Below, piece by piece: positions 42,986-52,232 of a DNA stretch of 64,000 bases. The DNA comes from Nocardia anocheti (GTDB lineage Bacteria; Actinomycetota; Actinomycetes; Mycobacteriales; Mycobacteriaceae). Both the position numbers and the translations under genes were made by a program. Every line of letters begins with the position of its first letter. The stretch's first letter is position 1. The notes under the pieces are model-generated. The model saw nothing but the letters and a program-made list of their open reading frames with translations, searched no databases and was not told where the DNA came from. The stretch spans positions 620,001 to 684,000 of the forward strand of contig NZ_JAQQFV010000003.1 in NCBI RefSeq assembly GCF_029675105.1. The letters run 5' to 3'.

Positions 42986-45097
42986 TCACCACCAGCCGAG
43001 CAACGGTTGCAGTTCCCGCCCCAGCGGACCGGCCAGCGACCGCGAATAGCTGGCGGTGAGGTGGTGCTCGTCGTGGTAGATGAGGATGTTGCCCTCCTCG
43101 ACCAGACAGCGTGTCTGCTCGCACACCGCGTCGCTCAGGTCGATCGGGAAGACACTCGGGAACGCCGAGGCGGGTTCCAGCCCCGGGTTGACCGGGTCGA
43201 GCGCGTCCTCGCGGGCCATGCCGCAGCTGCTGCGGTCACCGCCACCGGCCAGGCAGTCGACGGCCTTGTAGCGCACGGTGCCGCGCCGCAGCCAGGGCGT
43301 ATCGCGCACCGCGATCACGTTCAGGCCGCGATCCGACAGCGCGGTCCACACGTCGAGGTATTCGCCCGGGGTCTCGTCACCGCCGGTGTCGCGGGGGCGG
43401 GTGCCGGTGGTGAAGACCCAGTCGGGCCGGTCGGCCTCGAGCCGGTCGATGACCTCGACCGACCAGTCCCGGCAGTCCGGGTTGGCCTCGCCCTTGTACA
43501 TCGCGTCCTCGGCCAATGTGAGCGGGCAGCCCATCTTCAGATACACCTGGATGCGGAAGCTGTGCTCGGTCGCCAGGATCTGCAGGGCGGGCAGCCAGTG
43601 CTCGGCGTGGGAACTGCCGACGAGGGCCAGGGTGCGCTCGGCGTCGGGGTCGCCGTAGGCGCAGGTCACCAGGTCGCGGGTGTCCCAGTCGGCGATGCAG
43701 CCGTCGACGGTGGGCGGGGGCAGCTCGGCGGGCGCCTCGAAGACCGTGGGACGCATCGGCGCGTCCGGCACGGGCGCGCCCGCGACCAGCGCCTCGGCGC
43801 CCGGATACCGCTCCGGATCGAGCACGCCGACCGCCGTGGACGGGTTGACCCGGACCACCGCGTACTGCCAGCCCGCCGTCGCCGTGACCGTCGCGACCAG
43901 CAGCACGACCACCCCGGCCGTCACGAGCCCGCGCGCTCGGGCACCCGTCACCGGGGCCACCGCGCCACGCTGCCGCAACGGTTCCTCGACCCAGCGGTGC
44001 GTCAGCCAGGCCAGCAGCACCGATACCGCGATCACCGCGGCCCCGCCGACCAGACCGGCGTGCGGGTGCCCGCGCTCGGCGAGGAAGAAGATCAGGATGG
44101 GCCAGTGCCACAGGTACAGCGGGTAGGCGATGTCACCGAGCCACCGCATCGCCGGATGGGCCAGCAGCTGATTCACCACGGGCCACTCCCGCACCGGCAG
44201 CTCCGCGGCCGACAGGATGACCGCCAGCGCCGCGCACACCGGCAGCAGCGCCGCCGGACCGGGGAACCGATTGGCACCGTCGAGCACGATCCACCCGCAC
44301 AGCACCACCCCCGCCACACCGAGGAAGGCCAGCAGGGCACGCAGGAACCGCCAGCGCGGCAGTACGGGCGCGAAGACCGCGAGCGCGGCACCCGCCAGCA
44401 GCTCCCAGCCCCGGGCGGTGCTGTCGTAGTAGTTCCAGCCCTGCCGCGTCGTCATGCCGTGGGCGGCGAGCGCGAACGAACACAGCGCGCCGACGACCAC
44501 GACAACGCCGACGACGGCCCTGACCCGCTGCGGCCGCGACAGCCGGGCACACACCCAGCCGACACCCCCGATCACGACCAGCACCGTCAGATAGAACTGC
44601 CCCTGCACCGCCATCGACCACAGATGCTGCAGCGGGCTCACCGACGGGTCGGCGGCCAGATAGTCCGACCAGGTCAGCGCGAGCTGCCAGTTCTGGTAAT
44701 AGAACAGCGAGGCCAGCACCTGCGCCGCCACCGTCGACCACTGCGTATACGGCAGCACCAGCACCGTGACGACGACGACCGCGGCCAGCACCACCGCCAT
44801 GGCCGGGACCAGTCGTCGCAGCGTGCGCCGCAGCACCCCGCTCGCCCACCCCGGTTCCGGGGACTGCGCGCGACGCAACACCATGCCGGTGAAGAAGAAC
44901 CCCGACAGCACGAGAAAGACGTCGACCCCGCCGGAGACGCGCCCGAACCACACGTGGAAGACCACGACCAACGCGATCGCCAGACCCCGCAGACCGTCCA
45001 GATCGAATCGGTACGCCGACCGCGCGACAGCCTCCCGGGACGGACTCTGTGTCCGCGCCGGGCGGGCTGTCGATTCGATCTCCGGGGGTCTCGCCAT
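42986..45097 (-). CDS. OafA/YrhL-type membrane acyltransferase with SGNH domain
   Basis: A 703-residue protein. The N-terminal 400 residues form an acyltransferase-3 domain with about ten helices and the RFDLDGLRGLAIALVVVFHVW opening; conserved Arg and His lie in the first loop. After a linker rich in Pro and Thr the C-terminal part is an extracytoplasmic SGNH hydrolase-like domain with the serine in ALVGSSHAEHW and the C-terminal His in DEHHLTASYSR. Such fusions O-acetylate peptidoglycan, polysaccharide or lipids outside the cell. The acceptor is not determined. AGGAGA precedes ATG 45097. Divergent from the thiamine-riboswitch operon across about 160 bp in which no gene is seen. Confidence 0.87.
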   Translation of the reverse strand: MARPPEIESTARPARTQSPSREAVARSAYRFDLDGLRGLAIALVVVFHVWFGRVSGGVDVFLVLSGFFFTGMVLRRAQSPEPGWASGVLRRTLRRLVPAMAVVLAAVVVVTVLVLPYTQWSTVAAQVLASLFYYQNWQLALTWSDYLAADPSVSPLQHLWSMAVQGQFYLTVLVVIGGVGWVCARLSRPQRVRAVVGVVVVVGALCSFALAAHGMTTRQGWNYYDSTARGWELLAGAALAVFAPVLPRWRFLRALLAFLGVAGVVLCGWIVLDGANRFPGPAALLPVCAALAVILSAAELPVREWPVVNQLLAHPAMRWLGDIAYPLYLWHWPILIFFLAERGHPHAGLVGGAAVIAVSVLLAWLTHRWVEEPLRQRGAVAPVTGARARGLVTAGVVVLLVATVTATAGWQYAVVRVNPSTAVGVLDPERYPGAEALVAGAPVPDAPMRPTVFEAPAELPPPTVDGCIADWDTRDLVTCAYGDPDAERTLALVGSSHAEHWLPALQILATEHSFRIQVYLKMGCPLTLAEDAMYKGEANPDCRDWSVEVIDRLEADRPDWVFTTGTRPRDTGGDETPGEYLDVWTALSDRGLNVIAVRDTPWLRRGTVRYKAVDCLAGGGDRSSCGMAREDALDPVNPGLEPASAFPSVFPIDLSDAVCEQTRCLVEEGNILIYHDEHHLTASYSRSLAGPLGRELQPLLGWW

Positions 45098-45255
45098 GAC
45101 GAATCTCCTATCACGTCGGCCCGAGCAGAACTATTCATCCTGGCACCGAATGTGATCTGGCACGCACTGCCATTCCCGCTCGCACGCCCGAACCGAGCGG
45201 CCGATGAACGGCATTCCCCGCTTGTCGGCGGTCGCTGCTAGGGTCGGTCGAGTTC

Positions 45256-45334
45256 TGACACGGGGTGCTTTGCGACCGCAAGGCTGAGAACAGACCCGGG
45301 AACCTGTTCAGGTAATGCTGACGAAGGGATGTCA
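45256..45334 (+). promoter_or_regulatory. TPP riboswitch (THI box)
   Basis: The segment has the conserved TPP aptamer pieces: P1 TGACA (45256-45260)/TGTCA (45330-45334), CGGGGTGC, CTGAGA (45284-45289), and ACCTG-TTCAGGT stem with AATGC (45302-45318) and CGAAGGGA. The last element (45322-45329) doubles as the ribosome binding site (GAAGGG) for tenA, GTG 45338. So TPP binding could hide it directly. A TAGGGT hexamer at 45239-45244 may be the -10. Confidence 0.92.
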
Positions 45335-45337
45335 ACG

Positions 45338-46045
45338 GTGTCGCGCGCCCACACCACCACCACATCGAGATTCACCGACGAGCTCTGGGAGCAGACGACA
45401 GCGCTGCGCACCGCGATCGACGATCTCGAATTCCTGCGCCGTCTCGGGGACGGCACCCTGCCGCTGGACGCCTTCCGCGTGTACATCGAACAGGATTCGC
45501 TGTACCTCACCGGGTACGCCAAGGCACTGGCCCTGCTGGCCGCCAAGTCGCCCGATCCGCAGACGGCGGCCTTCTGGGCGAACTCCTCGGCGACCGCGGC
45601 CACCGTCGAATCGGCCATGCACGACCAGCTGCTCACCGGTGGCGTGCTGCCGCCGCGCGAGGGCGAGGCCGAACACACGCCGACCTGTCTGGCCTACGTC
45701 TCCTTCCTGATCGCCGCGGCCGCGACCGAGTCCTACGCGGTCGCCGCCGCGGCCGCGCTGCCCTGCTTCTGGATCTACGCCGAGGTCGGCCGCGATCTGG
45801 CCGCGAGCGCCGCGCAGGTGATCGCCGCCGATCCCGCGCACCCGTACGCCCAGTGGGTCACCACCTACGGCGCCGAGGAGTTCCAGCAGTCCGCCGCCAC
45901 CGCCCGCGCGCTGGTGGACGCGGCGGCCGAGGCGGCCGATCCGCGCGAGCGCGCGGCGATGGCTACGGCGTTCACCCTCGCGGTGCGCTACGAGTTGCTG
46001 TTCTGGGACACCGCTCTGCACCCGCAGCCCTGGCCCGCCGCATGA
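45338..46045 (+). CDS. tenA: TenA family thiaminase II-like aminopyrimidine hydrolase
   Basis: A 235-residue all-helical TenA protein. Family features are FRVYIEQDSLYL, LPCFWIYAEVG (Cys and Tyr near the active site) and YGAEEFQ with the conserved Glu. TenA hydrolyses aminopyrimidine products of thiamine breakdown to HMP for salvage. I prefer GTG 45338 because GAAGGG lies 9 bases upstream; the in-frame ATG at 45329 would sit one base after it and inside the riboswitch P1 stem. The stop overlaps the next start (ATGA). It is the first gene after a TPP riboswitch. Confidence 0.9.
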   Translation: MSRAHTTTTSRFTDELWEQTTALRTAIDDLEFLRRLGDGTLPLDAFRVYIEQDSLYLTGYAKALALLAAKSPDPQTAAFWANSSATAATVESAMHDQLLTGGVLPPREGEAEHTPTCLAYVSFLIAAAATESYAVAAAAALPCFWIYAEVGRDLAASAAQVIAADPAHPYAQWVTTYGAEEFQQSAATARALVDAAAEAADPRERAAMATAFTLAVRYELLFWDTALHPQPWPAA

Positions 46046-47064
46046 GCGCCCGTCTGCGCCGCGCGCTCGCGGCCGTGCTCGCCTCCGTCGCCGTGGTCTC
46101 GGTGCTCACCGCCTGCGGATCGGGCGGCGGGTCCGGCGACACCATCCGGTTCGCGCTGGACTGGACGCCGAACACCAACCACACCGGCCTCTACGTGGCC
46201 CTGCAGCGCGGCTACTTCGCCGACGCGGGCCTGGACGTGGAGGTGCTGCCGTACAACAACACCGCCGTCGACACCGTGATCGACGCGGGCAACGCGGAGT
46301 TCGGCATCAGCACCCACAATTCGTCGACCTTCGCCCGCGCCTCGGGCGCGCAGGTCAAGTCGGTGCTGGCGCCGCTGCAGCACTGGGCGACCGGGATCGG
46401 CGTGCGCGCCGACCGCGCCGACCTGGCGAGCCCGAAGGATCTCGACGGCAAGACCTACGCGGGTTTCGGCGATCCGGGTGAGCGCGAGGCGCTGCAGCAG
46501 GTCATCCGCAACGACGGCGGCACCGGCGATTTCACCTCCGTCACGCTGGGATCCTCGGCCTACGAGGCCGTCTACTCCGGCAAGGCCGACTTCACCGTGT
46601 CCTACCTGGCGTGGGAGGGCATCGAGGCCGAACACCACGGCACCCCGATGCGCTACTTCCGCTACACCGATTTCGGTTTCCCGGACTCCTACGCCATCGT
46701 GATCGACGCCAACGAGGGCTGGCTGGCCGCGAATCCGGAGCGCGCCGCCAAATTCGTGCACGCCCTGCAACGCGGGTACCAGTTCGCCGCCGACAACCCG
46801 GACCAGGCCGCCCAGGACCTCCTCGACGCCAACCCCGGCGCGTTCACCGACGAGAAACTGGTCTTCGAGAGCCAGCGCATGCTGGCCGAGCAGTTCATGA
46901 AGGACGCCGACGGCCGGGTGGGCACCCAGACCGTGCGGCAGTGGGCGGCCAACTCCGGTTTCCTCTATCGCGGTGGGTTGCTCACCGGTCCCGACGGCAA
47001 GCCGCTGACCACCGAGCCGGACTGGTCGACGTACTTCACCGATGAGTACCTCGCCGCCCCCTGA
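46042..47064 (+). CDS. thiY: ThiY-type ABC substrate-binding lipoprotein (NMT1/THI5-like)
   Basis: A 340-residue lipoprotein with lipobox VLTAC (Cys25). The mature part shows the NMT1/THI5-like fold: FALDWTPNTNHTGLYVALQRGYF near the start, CSTF-like HNSSTFARA region and YRYTDFGFPDSYAIV. ThiY binds N-formyl-4-amino-5-aminomethyl-2-methylpyrimidine or related HMP precursors. The start overlaps the tenA stop by 4 bp; the stop overlaps the permease start by 23 bp. With the ATPase and permease it forms a complete importer controlled by the upstream riboswitch. Confidence 0.88.
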   Translation: MSARLRRALAAVLASVAVVSVLTACGSGGGSGDTIRFALDWTPNTNHTGLYVALQRGYFADAGLDVEVLPYNNTAVDTVIDAGNAEFGISTHNSSTFARASGAQVKSVLAPLQHWATGIGVRADRADLASPKDLDGKTYAGFGDPGEREALQQVIRNDGGTGDFTSVTLGSSAYEAVYSGKADFTVSYLAWEGIEAEHHGTPMRYFRYTDFGFPDSYAIVIDANEGWLAANPERAAKFVHALQRGYQFAADNPDQAAQDLLDANPGAFTDEKLVFESQRMLAEQFMKDADGRVGTQTVRQWAANSGFLYRGGLLTGPDGKPLTTEPDWSTYFTDEYLAAP

Positions 47065-47863
47065 CCCGCGCGCCGCGCAGACCCGCTCCGCGTGGGCGGG
47101 TCTGCGGTGGGCGCTGCCGTCGGCGCTCACCGTCGCCGTGCTGCTGGTGCTCTGGCAGATCTACGTCACCAGCAGCGGGATCCGCCCGCAGGTGCTGCCC
47201 TCGCCGCTGCGCGTGGCCGAGCAGGGCTGGGCGCATCGCGACGACATCGCCACGCACGCGGCCGCCACCCTGCAGGTGACCCTCCTCGGCTTCGCGGTCT
47301 CGCTGACGCTGGCCTGGGTGCTGGCGATCGTCGTCGACTTCTCGCCGTGGTTGCGACGGGCGCTGGTGCCGCTGTTCGTGGCCTCGCAGACGGTGCCGAT
47401 CATCGCGATCGCGCCGTTGATGATCATCTGGTTCGGCTTCGGCCTGCTCCCGAAGATCCTGGTGGTCGCGCTGGTCACCTTCTTCCCCATGGCCATCGGG
47501 CTGATCGAGGGGTTCGCCGCCGCCGATCGCGAGGCGGGCGCGCTGCTGCGAAGCATGGGCGCCTCCCGGGTCCAGGTGTTCCGGTATGTGCGGCTGCCCT
47601 CGGCGATCCCCCGGTTCTTCACCGCGCTACGCATCGGCATCACCTACGCGGTGGTCGGTGCCGTGTTCGCCGAGTACGTGGGTGCCAGTGTCGGTCTCGG
47701 GATCTACATGAGCTTGCAGAAGAATTCCTTCCGGACCGACCTGGTGCTGGCCGCGGTCCTGGTGACGGCGCTGCTCAGCATCGCGCTCTACCTGGCGACC
47801 TTCGCGATCGAACGCCTCGTGGCGCCGTGGTCGCGCGCGCGGAACAGGAGCAGGCATGACTGA
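47042..47863 (+). CDS. thiX: ThiX-type ABC transporter permease
   Basis: A 273-residue permease of the SsuC/TauC/ThiX group with six helices after a Pro/Arg-rich cytoplasmic N-terminus. The EAA loop is visible as FAAADREAGALLRSMGASR. ATG 47042 overlaps the binding-protein end by 23 bp. It is followed by the ATPase with an 8-bp overlap. Its neighbours and the riboswitch indicate a pyrimidine precursor of thiamine as the cargo rather than sulfonate. Confidence 0.87.
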   Translation: MSTSPPPDPRAAQTRSAWAGLRWALPSALTVAVLLVLWQIYVTSSGIRPQVLPSPLRVAEQGWAHRDDIATHAAATLQVTLLGFAVSLTLAWVLAIVVDFSPWLRRALVPLFVASQTVPIIAIAPLMIIWFGFGLLPKILVVALVTFFPMAIGLIEGFAAADREAGALLRSMGASRVQVFRYVRLPSAIPRFFTALRIGITYAVVGAVFAEYVGASVGLGIYMSLQKNSFRTDLVLAAVLVTALLSIALYLATFAIERLVAPWSRARNRSRHD

Positions 47864-48680
47864 CACCGCCGAGGACCGCATCGTCGTCGACCGGCTCACC
47901 AAGTCGTTCCCGCAAGAGGGTCGGCGCGGCGAACGGCTCGAGGTGCTGGCCGGGGTGTCGTTCAGCGTCCGTTCGGGCGAGTTCGTCACCGTCATCGGGC
48001 CCAGTGGTTGCGGCAAGAGCACGGTGTTCAACATGCTCGCCGGTCTCGAATCGCCTGATTCCGGCGGGATCCGGTTCGACGCGAGCGACGAGCCGGGCAC
48101 CGGGACGCACTGCGCCTACATGCCGCAGAAGGATCTGCTGTTCCCGTGGCGTTCGGTCCTGGACAACACGGTGCTCGGTCTGCAGGTGCAGGGAGTGCCG
48201 AAAGCCGAGGCCCGGCGCCGCGCCCGCGCGCTCTTTCCCGCCTTCGGCCTGGCCGGATTCGAGGACGCCCGCCCCGAGCAGCTCTCCGGCGGGATGCGTC
48301 AGCGGGCCGCCCTGTTGCGCACCGTCGTCCAGGAGCGCGAATTGCTGCTGCTCGACGAGCCCTTCGGCGCCCTGGACTCGCTGACCCGCACCGAGATGCA
48401 GTCCTGGCTCCAGGACGTCTGGCAGCGCTATCGCTGGACGGTCCTGATGATCACCCACGACATCCGCGAGGCCGTCTACCTGTCCGACCGCGTCGTCGTC
48501 CTGTCCGCCCGCCCCGCCACCGTGCGCCACGAACTGCACGTCGACCTCCCCCGCCCCCGCGAACTGTCCCTCATCACCACACCGGAGTTCGTGGCCATGG
48601 AGGAAGAACTTCTCGAGATCCTGCACGAGGAATCCCGCCGCGCCCTGGCCCAGCAGCAATCGCTCGAACCGGGGCGCTGA
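47856..48680 (+). CDS. thiZ: ThiZ-type ABC transporter ATP-binding protein
   Basis: A 274-residue ATPase. Walker A is GPSGCGKS at residues 49-56, the signature LSGGMRQRAALLR follows, Walker B is LLLLDEPFGALD and the H-loop ITHDIREA. Closest groups are SsuB/TauB/ThiZ. ATG 47856 overlaps the permease end by 8 bp and is preceded by GGAGCAGG. It ends the riboswitch-controlled operon, 19 bp before the convergent oxidoreductase gene. Confidence 0.88.
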   Translation: MTDTAEDRIVVDRLTKSFPQEGRRGERLEVLAGVSFSVRSGEFVTVIGPSGCGKSTVFNMLAGLESPDSGGIRFDASDEPGTGTHCAYMPQKDLLFPWRSVLDNTVLGLQVQGVPKAEARRRARALFPAFGLAGFEDARPEQLSGGMRQRAALLRTVVQERELLLLDEPFGALDSLTRTEMQSWLQDVWQRYRWTVLMITHDIREAVYLSDRVVVLSARPATVRHELHVDLPRPRELSLITTPEFVAMEEELLEILHEESRRALAQQQSLEPGR

Positions 48681-48699
48681 GTCACCGGACCGGCGCGGG

Positions 48700-51135
48700 T
48701 CACCGGCCCGGCGGTACCTCACTGACGAGTGCCGCCGGTCCACCGGCCGTCGGCACGACATCGCCCCCGACCGGTGCCGCGGCTCCGATCGTCGGCGCGG
48801 GCGCCGGGCCATTGCCGACCGCGAGGCGTCGCACGCGGGCCGCACCGGTTTTGAACAGCGGCTGCTCGGAGACCGGGTCCCACAGCGTGGGGGTGAGTTC
48901 GTTGGCCGCGCGCTCGTGGCCGTCGTCGGCGGCGTCCCAATAGCCGAAGTGGAAGGGCAGGAACAGCACTCCGTCCCTGATCTCGCTGACGCGGGCGCGC
49001 GCTCGTACCTGTCCGCGTCGCGTGGAGACCTCGAGCAGGTCACCCTCGCGAATCGTCTGGCGGCGCGCGTCACCGGCGGAGATCTCCACCCACACATCCG
49101 GGGCCGCCGCGTCGAGCTGGGGGGATCGACCGGTCTTGGTCCTGGTGTGGAAGTGGTACAGGGTACGGCCGGTGATCAGCACGAAGGGGAACCGCTCGTC
49201 GGTCCGTTCCGGTGGTAGAAGATAGTGGGCGGCTTTGATCATGGCGGCGCCGTGCGGGTTGACGGCTCGATATCGCGCCGCCGACACCGGCTCTCCGGTG
49301 TGTAGATCTTTGCCGTAGGACTCGCAGTAGTCGGGATGGCTCCAGAAGTGCCCGTCGCCGTAGAGCCGGGCGGTGCCCTCGGGATGTGCTGTATCGCAGG
49401 GCCATTGGATGCCCGAGGGGCCGCGCAACGCGGCATAGGTGAGCCCGGTGTAATCGCAGGGGCGCCCCGCCGAACAGCGTTTCCACGCGTCGAAGGCCGA
49501 TTCCGGGTCGTGCCAGGAGATCAACGGCCCTCCGTCCTTGTCGCGGAAGTCCATCCGGCGCGCGTAGTCGAGGAAGATGTCGAGGTCCGAGCGGGCCGCG
49601 CCCGGTGGGTCGACGGCACGGTCGGAGAGGTGCACGGTGCGATCGGCATTGGTGAAGCAGCCCGTCTTCTCGCCCCAGGCCGCGGCGGGCAGCACGACGT
49701 CGGCCAGGGCGGTCGTCTCGGTGGGAAAGATGTCCTGCACGACCAGGAACAGGTTGTCGCGGCGCAGGATCGACCGGATGCGCGAGAGTTCCGGCAGCGA
49801 GACCGCCGGATTGGTGGCACTGACCCACAGCATTCGCAGATCGCCCGCTTCGGCGAGCCGCATCATCTCCATCACGTGGGTCGGGGGTGCGTCATGCCGG
49901 ATCCGGTCGACATCGACGTTCCACAATCGCGCGAGCTCGGCGAGATGATCCGGGTTCGCCCAGTTCCGGAAGCCCGCCACATCGCCGTCGGCACCGCACT
50001 CGCGGGTGTTCTGCGCTGTCGGTTGCCCGTTCATCTGCAGCACACCGCAGCCGGGCTTGCCGAGCATCCCTCGGACGAGCTGCAGATTGTTGACCTGGAC
50101 CGCGGCGGCCGTGGCCTGGGGTGACTGATAGAAGCCCTGCAGGACCGTGGACAGCAGCCGCCGGGCACCGGCCAGGAGCGCACCGGCGGCGCGGATGTCG
50201 TCGGCGTCGAGCCCGCAGATCGCAGCGACCGATTCCGGCGTGTACCCGGCGACCTGCACGCGCAGGGCGTCGAAACCGACGGTGTGTCGGTCGAGGTAGG
50301 CGCGGTCCACCGCGCCGCGCGCGATGACCTCGTGCAGCAGCGCGTTCATCAGCGCCACATTGGTTCCGGGCAGCGGCGCCAGATGCACCGTGGCGTGCCG
50401 GGCGACGGCGGTACGGCGCGGATCCACGCAGAGCAGCCGCGGCGGATTCGGCCCGGCGAGCCGATCCAGGATCCTGGCCCACAGCACCGACTGGGTTTCG
50501 GCCACATTGTGCCCGAACAGCGCGATGACGTCGGCGTGGTCGACATCGGTGTAGGAACCCGGCTGTCCGTCGCATCCGAAGGATTCCTTCAGTGCCTCGG
50601 CCGCGGTGGCGGTGCACAGCCGGGTGTTGCCGTCCAGATGGTTGGTCCCGATGCCCGCGTGCGCGATGACGCCGAGCGTGTAGTACGCCTCGAGGAACAG
50701 TTGACCGGAGGTGTAGAACCCGATCGAGGCCGGTCCCCGCGTCCGCAGTAGCTCGGTGCTGTGCGCGACGACGCGGTCCAGGGCGGTCTCCCAGTCACAT
50801 TCGACGAGTTCGCCGTCGCGACGGATCAGTGGATGGGTCAGCCGGTCCGGGGAGTTGTTGGCCGCCCAGCCGAACAGGTCCTTGGTGTCCACCCGGCCTC
50901 GGTTGACCCGATCGCCCGCGCGCCCGCGCACCCCGACGATCCGCCCGTCGGCGACGGCGAGGTCGAGCGCGTCGCCGTTGGAATGCAGGACCGAGGCGGA
51001 TTGCACCCAGCGCTGCACGTCCTCGGGCGTCATCCCGTCGGCGAGATAGCGGTCGACGCGCGCGGGCCAGTCCTGTCCCGGACCGTAGGGCGTGCGTCGC
51101 CCCCAGGGCTGTGCGATCCGATCCGTTGGCTCCAT
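48700..51135 (-). CDS. Molybdopterin oxidoreductase, NasA-like but without N-terminal Fe-S cysteines
   Basis: An 811-residue protein of the DMSO reductase superfamily, resembling assimilatory nitrate reductases/formate dehydrogenases. The Mo-binding residue is probably Cys174 in NTRLCTATAAEAL, as in Nas/Nap proteins. The C-terminal MoGD-dinucleotide domain contains VLITGRTLYHFHTRT. The N-terminal part that should contain C-x2-C-x3-C...C is instead SASVLHSNGDALDLAVADGR, with no cysteine ligands, so no [4Fe-4S] cluster is expected there. A subgroup of actinobacterial proteins shares this form. The substrate is unclear. The last 60 residues are Pro/Ala-rich, and no partner subunit gene is nearby. 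Confidence 0.78.
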   Translation of the reverse strand: MEPTDRIAQPWGRRTPYGPGQDWPARVDRYLADGMTPEDVQRWVQSASVLHSNGDALDLAVADGRIVGVRGRAGDRVNRGRVDTKDLFGWAANNSPDRLTHPLIRRDGELVECDWETALDRVVAHSTELLRTRGPASIGFYTSGQLFLEAYYTLGVIAHAGIGTNHLDGNTRLCTATAAEALKESFGCDGQPGSYTDVDHADVIALFGHNVAETQSVLWARILDRLAGPNPPRLLCVDPRRTAVARHATVHLAPLPGTNVALMNALLHEVIARGAVDRAYLDRHTVGFDALRVQVAGYTPESVAAICGLDADDIRAAGALLAGARRLLSTVLQGFYQSPQATAAAVQVNNLQLVRGMLGKPGCGVLQMNGQPTAQNTRECGADGDVAGFRNWANPDHLAELARLWNVDVDRIRHDAPPTHVMEMMRLAEAGDLRMLWVSATNPAVSLPELSRIRSILRRDNLFLVVQDIFPTETTALADVVLPAAAWGEKTGCFTNADRTVHLSDRAVDPPGAARSDLDIFLDYARRMDFRDKDGGPLISWHDPESAFDAWKRCSAGRPCDYTGLTYAALRGPSGIQWPCDTAHPEGTARLYGDGHFWSHPDYCESYGKDLHTGEPVSAARYRAVNPHGAAMIKAAHYLLPPERTDERFPFVLITGRTLYHFHTRTKTGRSPQLDAAAPDVWVEISAGDARRQTIREGDLLEVSTRRGQVRARARVSEIRDGVLFLPFHFGYWDAADDGHERAANELTPTLWDPVSEQPLFKTGAARVRRLAVGNGPAPAPTIGAAAPVGGDVVPTAGGPAALVSEVPPGR

Positions 51136-51248
51136 ACCCGCGCGTTACCCCCGCCGGTCCGGAACAATCCCGCGATCGGCCCGGGTGCTCGCGCGCGGCG
51201 GTGTGGCGTGGCACGGTGGAGTCATCCCCGGCAGCGAGGAGGACGGAC

Positions 51249-52148
51249 ATGGCACAGCACAGTGACCGTCCGCACGGCGCGGACGCGATCGTCGTCGGGA
51301 TCGACGGCTCCGAGGGTTCGACCACGGCCGTGCGATGGGCCGCGCGGGTGGCCGCGGGCCGCGACCGCGCGCTGCACCTCGTGCACTGCACCGATCCGAT
51401 CGCCGACCGGACCCCGCGCAGCGCCTACGACGCCTTCATCTACGCCACCATGCAGGACATCCATCTGGCCGACGAGCGTGTCCTGGCCGCGGCGCGCGAG
51501 GACGCGCTCGCCGCCGCGCCGGGCGTCGCGGTCACCACCGAACTGGCGGCCGGGCACCCGGCCCGCACGCTCATCGCCGCCTCCGAGCACGCGCATCTGG
51601 TGGTCCTCGGCGTGCGGGACGCGGCGGGCACGCTCGCCCACCTCGGTTCGACCCTGCTGGCCGTGACCGCGCACGCGCACGGCGCCGTGGTGATCGTGCG
51701 CGGGCCCGATCCCGAGCGCGACGGGCCGGTGGTGGTGGGGGTCGACGGCAGCGATGTCGGCGAGCCCGCCATCGGCGCCGCGTTCGCGGAGGCCGCGCAA
51801 CGCCGGACCGAACTGGTGGCGGTGCACGCGTGGAGCGATCTGTCGCGCGGGCAGTTCGCCGGGGCTGGGTATCTCGAGCTGCCGATCGCCGATCTGGCCG
51901 TCGCCGAGGAAGCGCTGCTGGCCGAACGGCTGGCCGGATGGACCGAACAGTTCCCCGATGTGCCGGTGCGCCGCGAAGTGGAGGTGTTCGGACCGAGGGA
52001 ACGGTTGGCGCACTGGTCGCGAACAGCGCAGCTGCTCGTGGTCGGCAGTCGCGGCCGTGGCGGATTCCGTGGGCTGCTGCTCGGGTCGACCAGCAACTGG
52101 CTGGTCCAACACGCCGAGTGCCCGGTCATGGTCGTGCGTCCCGGCTGA
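51249..52148 (+). CDS. Tandem universal stress protein
   Basis: A 299-residue protein with two UspA domains. Each begins with a beta strand and Asp (IVVGIDGSEGS; VVVGVDGSDVG). The C-terminal domain carries the full ATP-binding motif GSRGRGGFRGLLLGSTS, while the N-terminal one ends with a weaker GVRDAAGTLAHLGST. Two-domain Usps bind ATP and are strongly induced in hypoxic mycobacteria under DosR. GAGGAGG precedes ATG 51249. It starts the block that continues with a nitroreductase and DevR/DevS. Confidence 0.88.
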   Translation: MAQHSDRPHGADAIVVGIDGSEGSTTAVRWAARVAAGRDRALHLVHCTDPIADRTPRSAYDAFIYATMQDIHLADERVLAAAREDALAAAPGVAVTTELAAGHPARTLIAASEHAHLVVLGVRDAAGTLAHLGSTLLAVTAHAHGAVVIVRGPDPERDGPVVVGVDGSDVGEPAIGAAFAEAAQRRTELVAVHAWSDLSRGQFAGAGYLELPIADLAVAEEALLAERLAGWTEQFPDVPVRREVEVFGPRERLAHWSRTAQLLVVGSRGRGGFRGLLLGSTSNWLVQHAECPVMVVRPG

Positions 52149-52159
52149 CCGCACCGCCA

Positions 52160-52173
52160 GGGCATTCGGTCCC
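52160..52173. promoter_or_regulatory. Candidate DosR box before the Acg nitroreductase
   Basis: GGGACCGAATGCCC read on the minus strand matches 10 of 14 core positions of the DosR consensus core GGGACTWWAGTCCC, with the GGGAC and CCC ends intact. It lies 60 bp before the nitroreductase start. Confidence 0.3.
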
Positions 52174-52232
52174 CGGAGAAAGGGCGCGAAGACCGTCTCG
52201 GCACATCCGATCGGAGGAGCACACTGACTGGT

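Noticed and set aside
43007..45241. A 744-codon plus-strand open frame
   Set aside because: It is antisense to the well-supported OafA-type acyltransferase.
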